14,802 nucleotides of DNA from Limnochordia bacterium (GTDB lineage: Bacteria > Bacillota > Limnochordia > Darwinibacteriales > B1SED10-159): NCBI GenBank assembly GCA_007132255.1, contig SLOZ01000476.1, forward strand, positions 1 to 14,802, given 5' to 3'. Positions within the stretch are counted from its first letter, which is position 1; each line of letters starts with the position of its first letter. The notes below the pieces were generated by a model, which had not been told where the DNA came from, did not search any database, and was given only the letters and a program-made list of their open reading frames with translations. The translations under genes were made by a program, and so were the position numbers. This document shows positions 7,828 through 14,026 of the stretch, in pieces.

Positions 7828-8563
7828 TTGCCACACCTCGATCCAACCCATCTCCGATGAACTCCAGATAAATCTCCGCAAAGGTTCCACGCTGACGACC
7901 CCGAAGCTCACCGACGCGCACCAACTCGAGAACGGCCAAAAACGTTACGATAACATCCCAGCGCTGACGGCTGGCGAACAACTCGGAAAACTTAATGATG
8001 CCTTCCGATGCAAATCGCAGACGGAGTTGGCCAATCCGTTCCTCTAAAGAGATCTGACGCTGGATTTCTCGAACATCGTCTTTCTCCTCGGCAGCCTCTA
8101 GAACCTGTGCAAATGCCTTAACCAAATCTCCTAGGGGTATTCCCACGGGATTGGTGAAGATCGGTGCAGTATTCTCACGTTCCGGGGTCCAGCCCCTTGT
8201 TAGGCAGCCCGCCAGTGCCTGTTCTTGCTCTTTTAGAAAGCCGGCAATGTCTTTGTACAACTTGTATTCTAACAGCCTTGCTACCAAAGACTCTCTAGGA
8301 TCCTCGTCTTCGCCGTCACTCTCACCATCTTTATCCTGCGTCGGCAGGAGCATTTTGGCCTTGATCTCCAAAAGCGTGGCCGCCATCACCAAAAACTCAC
8401 TGCCCACAGTCAAATCCATCTCGTGCATACGCTGAAGCTCCTCCAAGTACTGCCGAGCAATGCGGGCAATGGGAATATCCCAAATGTCGATTTCCTGCGA
8501 ATCAATCAAGTCAAGGAGAAGATCAAACGGTCCTTGGTATACCTCTAAATCCACCTGGTACAT
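7817..8563 (-). CDS. scpA: Segregation and condensation protein A
   Basis: ScpA is the kleisin that bridges the heads of the SMC dimer and binds ScpB. The 248 residues show the N-terminal SMC-binding region with the family motif YQGPFDLLLDLI (9-20) and WDIPIARI (28-35). A long central helix region includes MAATLLEIKAKMLLP (60-74), followed by an acidic, probably flexible stretch (about 76-90). A C-terminal winged helix holds VTFLAVLELVRVGEL (206-220). ATG at 8563 has GAGGAGTGAGG in front of it. The smc gene itself is not in the window, which is usual in this group. The upstream HD gene ends 17 bases before. Confidence 0.97.
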   Translation of the reverse strand: MYQVDLEVYQGPFDLLLDLIDSQEIDIWDIPIARIARQYLEELQRMHEMDLTVGSEFLVMAATLLEIKAKMLLPTQDKDGESDGEDEDPRESLVARLLEYKLYKDIAGFLKEQEQALAGCLTRGWTPERENTAPIFTNPVGIPLGDLVKAFAQVLEAAEEKDDVREIQRQISLEERIGQLRLRFASEGIIKFSELFASRQRWDVIVTFLAVLELVRVGELRGRQRGTFAEIYLEFIGDGLDRGVANEG

Positions 8564-8580
8564 CCATCCTCACTCCTCAG

Positions 8581-9102
8581 TTAACTCTGCTCATCGCAAG
8601 TTTGGAGAATCTGCAGCAGGATGTCTTGGGACGCAGGCCCATGATGGTCTGCAACCATGGCCACAACGGCCGCATCCGAACCGGCCTCGCGAAGAAGATC
8701 GGCTCCCAACTGCGCGTGCGCTGCCAGCACCAGCAGTTGCTTACCTTGGCGCCGACTGAAACTCAGAAGTATCGCCTTCCAGCGCTCCTCCATGGGCAGG
8801 CCGTGAACAACGCGCGCCAAAATACCAACGTTCTCCACGCTCTTACCTACATCGTGCAGAAGAGCAGTTTGCAGTAAGAGCCTACGGCGTTCTGATGCTA
8901 GACCATGCTGGGCAGCGAGTTTCTGGCACTTCTTCGCCGTCGCTAAGCCGTGTACTTGATCAGCACGCTGCATGGAGAGAAACAACCGCGCCTGCACCGG
9001 TGAGAGAGTTCCCAGCAGTGAATCGTCCAGAATGTCTCTGCGATGGACTCCGAGGTGCAGCAGGATACGGCATACACCACGTGCAAACCTGAACGTACGC
9101 AT
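8581..9102 (-). CDS. Small HD-domain protein, function unknown
   Basis: This protein of 173 residues carries a metal-dependent HD phosphohydrolase pattern. H51 lies in QVHGLATAKK, H83-D84 in LLHDVGK, H129 in AAHAQLGADLL and H153-H154 in ADHHG. The spacing resembles the HDIG/HD-GYP-like arrangement (H, HD, H, HH), but there is no GYP motif and no partner domain. The first 50 residues are basic and helical-looking, without a signal peptide. The substrate cannot be told; nucleotides or cyclic nucleotides are possible. ATG at 9102 shares its A with the stop of the M50 gene (TGATG), and no strong ribosome binding site precedes it, so it probably depends on translation of that gene. It stands directly before scpA. 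Confidence 0.85.
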   Translation of the reverse strand: MRTFRFARGVCRILLHLGVHRRDILDDSLLGTLSPVQARLFLSMQRADQVHGLATAKKCQKLAAQHGLASERRRLLLQTALLHDVGKSVENVGILARVVHGLPMEERWKAILLSFSRRQGKQLLVLAAHAQLGADLLREAGSDAAVVAMVADHHGPASQDILLQILQTCDEQS

Positions 9103-9725
9103 CAAAAGCGAAATCCCGAAATCACCAGCAGAAGCACGTTATAGATCGGGTTCAAGATCACACGAAATGTTCCCGTAAAGAGTAATACCATTAGAACAAA
9201 AGGACCGTACTGGGAAAAACGTTGGTAGCTATAGGCCAGCCTTGGAGGCAGCAGGCCGGTCACCACTTTGGATCCGTCCAACGGCGGAAACGGCAGCAAG
9301 TTAAATGCCGCCAAACCCAAATTCAATTGGACATTCACCAACAAGAACATCTGGATCCCATAGGAGAACGGCACTCCAGCAAACACGGGCATAACCCACC
9401 GCAGGAGATGATAAAAGACAAACGCCGAGGAAACATTGGCCAAAGGGCCAGCAATGGCCACCAAGATCATGCCTTTGCGCTGGTCCTTAAAATATAGTGG
9501 ATTCACTGGGACCGGTTTTGCCCAACCGAACCGAAACAACAGCAGCATAAGGCCACCAATAGGGTCCAAGTGTGCCAGCGGGTTCAGGGTTAATCGTCCC
9601 TGCGCCCCCGGTGTGGGATCCCCTAGTCTATGAGCCACGTAACCATGAGCAAACTCATGAATGGTTATGGCAAATAACAGGGCAGGAATACCCAAGACAA
9701 TAAACTCTAGATTCAGATTCAACAT
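9102..9725 (-). CDS. Peptidase family M50 (site-2 protease-like) membrane protein, YwhC type
   Basis: This integral membrane zinc metalloprotease has about 207 residues. The zinc-binding HEFAH motif is at 23-27 inside the first membrane segment. NPLAHLDPIGGLMLL (48-62) and NLLPFPPLDGSK (142-153) supply the second catalytic region, with the aspartate as third ligand. Four or more hydrophobic segments are visible. It lacks the PDZ domain of RseP and matches the short YwhC-like branch, whose substrates are largely unknown. I prefer ATG at 9725, which has GGGGTG seven bases before it. ATG at 9740, five codons earlier, has a poorer site but cannot be excluded. It is probably the first gene of the long operon that ends with ispH-rpsA. 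Confidence 0.9.
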   Translation of the reverse strand: MLNLNLEFIVLGIPALLFAITIHEFAHGYVAHRLGDPTPGAQGRLTLNPLAHLDPIGGLMLLLFRFGWAKPVPVNPLYFKDQRKGMILVAIAGPLANVSSAFVFYHLLRWVMPVFAGVPFSYGIQMFLLVNVQLNLGLAAFNLLPFPPLDGSKVVTGLLPPRLAYSYQRFSQYGPFVLMVLLFTGTFRVILNPIYNVLLLVISGFRF

Positions 9726-9768
9726 ACGCTCACACCCCATTCTTACACGCCGATTTTGGCAAACGTAG

Positions 9769-9817
9769 GCATAGCACTATGCTTAACATCGCAACATGGT
9801 CAGCATCGCACCGTGGT
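9769..9817. repeat. Small palindrome and direct repeat between lysA and the M50 gene
   Basis: The 91-base gap holds a 14-base palindrome (gcatagcactatgc, 9769-9782) and a 14-base direct repeat, catcgcaacatggt (9787-9800) and catcgcaccgtggt (9804-9817), matching at 12 positions and spaced by three bases. The second copy touches the lysA stop codon. The function is unknown. It could be a protein binding site for the downstream operon or chance. No clear promoter or terminator was seen here. Confidence 0.5.
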
Positions 9818-11118
9818 TAGCGCCACCGTTGGGGAATCTTATGCAGACGTGTTAGATCTTGATACTGCTCTCGTTCTACCATAACCTCACTCGTACCTTG
9901 ATAGACGGATACCACGGCTGGACGCGGCAGTAGGTTGTAGTTACTGGACATGGAATAATTATAGGCTCCCGTCGATGGTACGGCCAGAATATCACCGGGT
10001 TCCAACTTGGGCAGCTCCACATCAAACAACAGCTTGTCACCGGATTCGCAGCACTTACCAGCCACCGTATAGGTGTGATTGCCCGGTTCCATCATTCTAT
10101 TGGCCACAAGACCTTCGTACACAGCTTGATATAGGGACACCCGGGGATTGTCACCCATGCCGCCGTCCACCGATGCATAGGTACGGATGCCCGGCAACTC
10201 TTTGATCACACCCACAGTATAAAGTGTAGTCCCGGCTTCGCCCACAAGAGAACGACCAGGTTCGATTAGTAATTTCGGCACGGGGAGTCCTCGTTCCTGC
10301 GCCGCTTCCTGCAGTCGATCAGCTAGGAACTCGCCAAACATTTTCACGTCCATGGGATCATCGTCATCTGTGTGGCGGATACCCAGACCGCCGCCAAGAT
10401 CCAGTTCTTTGATATAGTGTCCTTCTTGGGCTGCAGCGGCCATGAAGTCCATCATCAGTAATACTGTGGCATCGAACGCACTGGTGTCAAAGATCTGCGA
10501 TCCTATGTGGCAGTGCACCCCAAGCAGCTGTATGTTAGCAAGTTCTTGAGCCTGTCGAACTGCTTTCATAGCCGCGCCACCGGCAATGGCCAAACCGAAC
10601 TTCGAATCTGATTGTCCCGTTTGAATATAGGAGTGTGTGTGTGCTTCTACACCCGGTGTCAGGCGCAGATAAATGCGCGCCGTTACACCTCGGGCGCGAG
10701 CCAACTGCGATAGCTGTTGGAGCTCATACAAGCTGTCCACAACGATGCGGCCCACATCAGCATCTAATGCTGCGTTCAACTCGGACTCGGATTTATTGTT
10801 TCCGTGGAAAAAGATGCGTTCAGGAGGGAAACTGGCCTGCAAAGCTGTGAATAGCTCCCCGCCACTGACGACATCTAAACCAAGGCCCAATTGCTTGACT
10901 AGAGCCGCCATCCCCACCGTTAGGAAAGCCTTTCCGGCATAAATAACTTCGCTGTCAGCCAGCGAAGACAATGCTTGGCGATATTCGGCAGCCCTTTGGC
11001 GAACCGCTTCTTCATCGAAAACATACAGAGGTGTGCCATATGTTCGGGCCAATTCTACGGCATCACAGCCGCCGATCGTAAGATGTCCTTGGGCATTGAC
11101 TTGCATCGTTCCATTCAC
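9817..11118 (-). CDS. lysA: Diaminopimelate decarboxylase
   Basis: This PLP-dependent fold-type III decarboxylase of 433 residues converts meso-diaminopimelate to lysine, the last step of lysine synthesis, in the cytosol. K63 in VIYAGKAFLT is the cofactor lysine. HCHIGSQ (202-208), the glycine-rich phosphate loop LDLGGGLG, EPGRS (286-290), C357 in KCCESGD and AYNYSMSSNYN near the end are all present. The start is GTG at 11118 because GGAGG stands exactly seven bases before it. ATG at 11106 is too far from that site. The longer frame from 11175 would read through the leader hairpin. It is flanked by gaps on both sides and has its own promoter candidate upstream, so it may be a single-gene unit. 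Confidence 0.96.
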   Translation of the reverse strand: MNGTMQVNAQGHLTIGGCDAVELARTYGTPLYVFDEEAVRQRAAEYRQALSSLADSEVIYAGKAFLTVGMAALVKQLGLGLDVVSGGELFTALQASFPPERIFFHGNNKSESELNAALDADVGRIVVDSLYELQQLSQLARARGVTARIYLRLTPGVEAHTHSYIQTGQSDSKFGLAIAGGAAMKAVRQAQELANIQLLGVHCHIGSQIFDTSAFDATVLLMMDFMAAAAQEGHYIKELDLGGGLGIRHTDDDDPMDVKMFGEFLADRLQEAAQERGLPVPKLLIEPGRSLVGEAGTTLYTVGVIKELPGIRTYASVDGGMGDNPRVSLYQAVYEGLVANRMMEPGNHTYTVAGKCCESGDKLLFDVELPKLEPGDILAVPSTGAYNYSMSSNYNLLPRPAVVSVYQGTSEVMVEREQYQDLTRLHKIPQRWR

Positions 11119-11125
11119 AAAGGTT

Positions 11126-11130
11126 CCTCC
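11126..11130 (-). promoter_or_regulatory. Ribosome binding site that fixes the lysA GTG start
   Basis: GGAGG on the minus strand, seven bases before GTG at 11118. The nearest ATG (11106) is 19 bases away, too far for this site. This makes lysA 433 residues. Confidence 0.85.
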
Positions 11131-11148
11131 AAACTGGTTTAAATGGGC

Positions 11149-11171
11149 AAAACCCCCGCACTGGACGGGGG
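11149..11171 (-). terminator. GC-rich hairpin with TTTT in the lysA leader
   Basis: On the minus strand CCCCCG (11171-11166) pairs with CGGGGG (11158-11153) around a seven-base loop, followed by TTTT then GCCC. It could be a weak Rho-independent terminator for the dipeptidase gene, which stops 74 bases earlier. It could also be a stem-loop at the 5' end of the lysA message, since the promoter candidate would place the transcript start at about 11174. It is too close to that start to be a classical attenuator, and the space is too short for a lysine riboswitch. Confidence 0.55.
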
Positions 11172-11180
11172 CCATGCTCT

Positions 11181-11209
11181 ATTTTATCATGTATCTTCAT
11201 CTAAGGCAA
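11181..11209 (-). promoter_or_regulatory. Candidate sigma-A promoter for lysA
   Basis: On the minus strand TTGCCT (11209-11204) and TAAAAT (11186-11181) are spaced by 17 bases. This matches the vegetative consensus at 4 of 6 and 5 of 6 positions. The transcript would start near 11174 and give a leader of about 56 bases, containing the GC-rich hairpin and the GGAGG site. Confidence 0.55.
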
Positions 11210-11227
11210 ACATTTCTGAGAATGTTT
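11208..11227. promoter_or_regulatory. 7-bp inverted repeat touching the lysA -35 box
   Basis: AAACATT (11208-11214) and AATGTTT (11221-11227) form a perfect inverted repeat around six bases. It overlaps the upstream edge of the candidate -35 box of lysA and begins 18 bases past the dipeptidase stop codon. It may be an operator or simply a weak hairpin in the dipeptidase 3' end; it lacks a T run of more than three. Confidence 0.45.
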
Positions 11228-11244
11228 ATCAACCAAAACTCCTG

Positions 11245-12210
11245 TTAGCATCCCATATTCTCTCGTTTCGGTAGAGTTTTACAGAAAATTCGATAAAAGT
11301 TTTCGCCCATCACCTTGCGAATCACAGAATCCTTCACGCCTCGCCGTTGAAGGCCCTTCACAATTCGCGGAAATGTCGACGCATCCTCTAGTCCTTGTGG
11401 GGTGTTGCTGATACCATCATAATCCGACCCTAGACCAACACCATCTTCACCCACACTATTGATTAAGTATTCAATATGGTCGTACAGATCTTCTGCCGTC
11501 ACATCCGAGGGATCACTGTCCTTTATAAAGCCTGGGTGAAAGTTCACACCTACGACACCACCGCGATCAGCCAGAGCCCGGAGCTGGTCATCGGTCAAAT
11601 TACGGCGGTGGGGATGGAGGGCAGCTGCATTGGAATGACTGGCAATCATCGCTGCGTCTGTCTTCACAACATCCCAAAACCCTGGTTCAGCCAAATGAGA
11701 TACGTCCACTACCATACCCAAACGTGTCATCTCGGCGACAACTTGGTTCCCAAATAAGCTCAGGCCACCAGCTGCGCTCTCTTCCTCCGCCCCGTCTGCC
11801 AAAGCATTACGATGATTCCAGGTCAATGTAACAGCACGAACCCCCAATCGATGCATAATTCGCAGATTATGCAGATCCACACCAATGGGTTCAGCCCCTT
11901 CCAACGAAAGCAGGCATGCTATACGGCCTTGGTCACGCAGTTCCGTCAGATCCTCTGCGCACAATACCGGTCCTAGGTCATCCGAATACGCATCCATCAT
12001 GTTCCAGAAAGCATCAATCATAGCCAGAGAGCGCTGCAGTGATTGTCCCGGTCGGTAATGCGATTCTGTGAACACAGCAAAAATCTGAGCGCTCAACTGA
12101 CCCGCTCGCATACGAGGCAAATCCACGTGCCCGCGCGTATTGCCTTCAAAGTACTTCGGGTCGGACGGGAGCTGCATCAAGGTGTCAATATGAGCATCAA
12201 AAATATACAT
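11245..12210 (-). CDS. Membrane dipeptidase (peptidase family M19)
   Basis: This zinc dipeptidase of the renal dipeptidase type has 321 residues. The metal ligands are visible: H7 and D9 in DAHIDTL, E104 in SLEGAEP, H172 in VDVSHLAEP, H192 in ASHSNAAALHPHRRNL, and D263 in LGSDYDGI. Family members cleave dipeptides, often with relaxed specificity and including D-residue dipeptides. There is no signal peptide, so it is probably cytosolic despite the family name. The start is ATG at 12210, with AGAGG nine bases before it. An ATG nine bases upstream is too close to this site, and the longer frame from 12279 would read through the spoVS terminator. A role in recycling peptides or cell wall fragments, perhaps in sporulation given the spoVS neighbour, is only inference. 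Confidence 0.93.
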   Translation of the reverse strand: MYIFDAHIDTLMQLPSDPKYFEGNTRGHVDLPRMRAGQLSAQIFAVFTESHYRPGQSLQRSLAMIDAFWNMMDAYSDDLGPVLCAEDLTELRDQGRIACLLSLEGAEPIGVDLHNLRIMHRLGVRAVTLTWNHRNALADGAEEESAAGGLSLFGNQVVAEMTRLGMVVDVSHLAEPGFWDVVKTDAAMIASHSNAAALHPHRRNLTDDQLRALADRGGVVGVNFHPGFIKDSDPSDVTAEDLYDHIEYLINSVGEDGVGLGSDYDGISNTPQGLEDASTFPRIVKGLQRRGVKDSVIRKVMGENFYRIFCKTLPKRENMGC

Positions 12211-12238
12211 CGATATCATCCTCTCTCCATCAAGGCAT

Positions 12239-12273
12239 AAAAAACGCCCGCCCAGAACAGCTCGAGGCAGGCG
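12239..12273 (-). terminator. Rho-independent terminator after spoVS
   Basis: On the minus strand CGCCTGCC (12273-12266) pairs with GGCGGGCG (12252-12245), eight pairs with one G-U, around a 13-base loop. Six T follow at once (12244-12239). It stands 31 bases past the spoVS stop and 28 bases before the dipeptidase start codon. Confidence 0.9.
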
Positions 12274-12304
12274 GATCACTTGAACGAATCACGTTGGTAC
12301 AAGA

Positions 12305-12565
12305 CTAGCGCGGTTCAACAATCAACTTTATCGCTGTGCGTTCCTCATCATCGATCACAATGTCTGTAAACGCTGGAATACAGATGAGATCAACCCCACT
12401 GGGCGCAACGAAGCCTCTAGCAATAGCAACGGCTTTAACAGCTTGGTTCAACGCGCCTGCTCCGATCGCTTGAATTTCAGCTCGTCCCCGCTCGCGCAGC
12501 ACTCCCGCTAATGCGCCTGCTACGGAATTCGGACTGGATTTTGCAGAAACCTTCAATACTTCCAT
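12305..12565 (-). CDS. spoVS: Stage V sporulation protein S
   Basis: SpoVS is a small protein of 86 residues needed for normal progress through sporulation in Bacillus subtilis, where its loss blocks stage V. It has an Alba-like fold, so nucleic acid binding is suspected. The sequence is highly typical from MEVLKVSAKSSPNSVAGALA through AEIQAIGAGALNQAVKA and AIARGFVAPSG to the C-terminal AIKLIVEPR, with the usual length. ATG at 12565 has AGGAGGTCACAAC directly before it. It follows ymdB, as in Bacillus, with an 88-base gap that holds a promoter candidate, and is followed by a strong terminator. It is the best evidence that the organism makes endospores. Confidence 0.98.
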   Translation of the reverse strand: MEVLKVSAKSSPNSVAGALAGVLRERGRAEIQAIGAGALNQAVKAVAIARGFVAPSGVDLICIPAFTDIVIDDEERTAIKLIVEPR

Positions 12566-12624
12566 GTTGTGACCTCCTATAGCGAAGATAGTGGTTTTGT
12601 TGCTACCGCCAGCTACTTATATAT

Positions 12625-12651
12625 ATTATAGGTTGTCACGAAAATTCCTTT
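12625..12651 (-). promoter_or_regulatory. Candidate spoVS promoter (sigma-H-like -35, TATAAT -10)
   Basis: On the minus strand AAAGGAATTT (12651-12642) fits the sigma-H -35 pattern RnAGGAWWW. TATAAT (12630-12625) follows after 12 bases counted from the nine-base pattern. No TTGACA-like box stands 17 bases before TATAAT. The -10 box lacks the G of the sigma-H GAAT but keeps AAT. spoVS is sigma-H-dependent in B. subtilis. A transcript would begin near 12618, about 53 bases before the ATG. Confidence 0.55.
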
Positions 12652-12653
12652 TT

Positions 12654-13436
12654 TCACACAATATTTTCTTGGTCAGAAAGACGGAATATTTCTGTCGTTT
12701 TTCCCTTGCGATCCAGTTCTGCCAGCACTCCATTGAGCTGACTGCGACCAGATGCTACCGTAAACCGGTTGGGTAATTGTGTAAGAAACTTCTGTATCAC
12801 CGGCTGCCGCTCCACCCCGAGCACTCCATCCATCGGACCGCACATCCCTAGATCCGTCACATAACCTGTACCCCGATCCAGAAGTCGCTGATCAGCGGTG
12901 GCAACATGCGTGTGTGTTCCCACCACTAGACTAGCTCGCCCATCCACATGCCAACCAAAGGCTATCTTTTCTGACGTAGCCTCAGCATGAAAGTCCACAA
13001 CGATGTGGCGCGTTTGCTGTGACATCTCGCCATAGAGTTGATCGAACTTCCTAAACGGGCAATCAAAATCGCCCATAAAGACGCGGCCGGTCAAACTCAA
13101 GACCGCCAGAGTTTCCGTTCCCACTGGTAGATAATGCACATAACTTCCAGGCACCCCTGGAGGATAATTGGCCGGGCGTAGTACTCGTTGTTCTTGCTGC
13201 AGATATGGGTAAACTTCCTTTTTATCCCAAATGTGGTTACCACTGGTAATGACATCAATGCCTAAGTCAAAAAGTTCTTCGGCGACCTTCTTTGTTAAAC
13301 CAAAACCACCGGCAGCATTTTCACCATTGGCGATGATCACGTCTGGCTGGTGCAATTCGCGAAGTTTGGGCAGAGAATCCTTAACGATTTTCCTACCTGG
13401 GTTGCCAAAGATGTCCCCCAGCACTATAATGCGCAA
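12654..13436 (-). CDS. ymdB: YmdB-type metallophosphoesterase (TIGR00282 family)
   Basis: This dinuclear-metal phosphoesterase has 260 residues. In B. subtilis YmdB hydrolyses 2',3'-cyclic nucleotides and affects RNase Y activity, biofilm and motility choice. The ligands are D8, E39 and N40 in NGEN, N67 and H68 in SGNH, H150 in DFHAE, and H175 and H177 in GTHTH, matching the residue numbers known for B. subtilis YmdB. That match supports a TTG start at 13436, which has AGGAGG seven bases before it and gives MRIIVLGDIFG. The ATG two codons earlier (13442) is only one base from the AGGAGG and is unlikely. It sits in the conserved rny-ymdB-spoVS order, but with one extra gene between rny and ymdB. 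Confidence 0.95.
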   Translation of the reverse strand: MRIIVLGDIFGNPGRKIVKDSLPKLRELHQPDVIIANGENAAGGFGLTKKVAEELFDLGIDVITSGNHIWDKKEVYPYLQQEQRVLRPANYPPGVPGSYVHYLPVGTETLAVLSLTGRVFMGDFDCPFRKFDQLYGEMSQQTRHIVVDFHAEATSEKIAFGWHVDGRASLVVGTHTHVATADQRLLDRGTGYVTDLGMCGPMDGVLGVERQPVIQKFLTQLPNRFTVASGRSQLNGVLAELDRKGKTTEIFRLSDQENIV

Positions 13437-13443
13437 TGTCATG

Positions 13444-13449
13444 CCTCCT
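13444..13449 (-). promoter_or_regulatory. Ribosome binding site that favours a TTG start for ymdB
   Basis: AGGAGG on the minus strand overlaps the stop codon of the upstream unknown gene. It stands seven bases before TTG at 13436 but only one base before ATG at 13442. Normal spacing therefore points to TTG. Confidence 0.75.
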
Positions 13450-13975
13450 ATCCCACAGCAGGAACGCTATAAACTAAAACGCGCCCACCATCTCTATAGG
13501 CGATTAACGTTTCGGATGTATTCCACTGTGCCCCGTTTAACTGCTCCTCCAAAAATCCTTCCTTGACCATGACATCTTCCGTGTCCTCAACGTAGTCCTC
13601 GGTTAAAATGTTGTCGCCAAACTGACCCCAAAGCAATTCAAAAAGTAACTGAACCTGTTTGGGAACAAACTGGTCTAGAGACCAGTTCAACTGCAGTTGA
13701 GAAAAACCTTTCATGGTCTGCCACTGAATCTCAGGCAAATACAGATACGATTTCATCCACTTGCGCATAACACGCTTATGCTGTTTTAGTGTGTCGGTGA
13801 ACGCGGCCTGCTGGTGTTCCTCCACATCCTGGAGAAGAATGGATAATAAAATCCGCCCATGTTTGAGCTGGATCGAATTGACACCTGGGAATTTCACCAA
13901 CACTGCCACCATGAACCCCGTTAACTCCGGAGCGTTCTTCGATAATTGATTCCACGGCATGGTTTGATCGGCCAC
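13448..13975 (-). CDS. Unrecognised protein between rny and ymdB
   Basis: I do not recognise this protein of 175 residues. It is a soluble-looking, mixed helix and strand sequence, unusually rich in Q, W and L in the middle (about 80-120, with YLYLPEIQW and LLFELLWGQFG). An acidic stretch EDYVEDTEDVMVKEGFLEEQ follows (about 126-145), and the C-terminus is strand-like (GGRVLVYSVPAVG). There is no signal peptide or clear membrane span, and no cysteine or obvious catalytic motif. GTG at 13975 has GGAGG eight bases before it. The frame is open upstream to 14041, but that part covers a hairpin and the rny stop. It ends 11 bases before ymdB and their ribosome site and stop overlap, so it is surely co-expressed with ymdB. 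A link to RNase Y or RNA turnover is a guess from position only. Confidence 0.85.
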   Translation of the reverse strand: MADQTMPWNQLSKNAPELTGFMVAVLVKFPGVNSIQLKHGRILLSILLQDVEEHQQAAFTDTLKQHKRVMRKWMKSYLYLPEIQWQTMKGFSQLQLNWSLDQFVPKQVQLLFELLWGQFGDNILTEDYVEDTEDVMVKEGFLEEQLNGAQWNTSETLIAYRDGGRVLVYSVPAVG

Positions 13976-14002
13976 GAGTCCACCCTCCTTCCGAATGCTG
14001 GA

Positions 14003-14026
14003 AAACCAGGCATTGCTGCCTGGTTT
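14003..14026 (-). terminator. Perfect hairpin overlapping the rny stop codon
   Basis: On the minus strand AAACCAGGCA (14026-14017) pairs perfectly with TGCCTGGTTT (14012-14003) around the four-base loop GCAA, a GNRA tetraloop. One more T and then CC follow. The U tract is short, so termination would be partial. It could equally protect the rny 3' end or be a processing site. It lies 14 bases before the GGAGG of the next gene. Confidence 0.65.

Noticed and set aside
11107..11244. Lysine riboswitch before lysA
   Set aside because: The gap is 138 bases, shorter than the usual aptamer of about 175, and only two small hairpins are seen, with none of the expected multi-helix layout.
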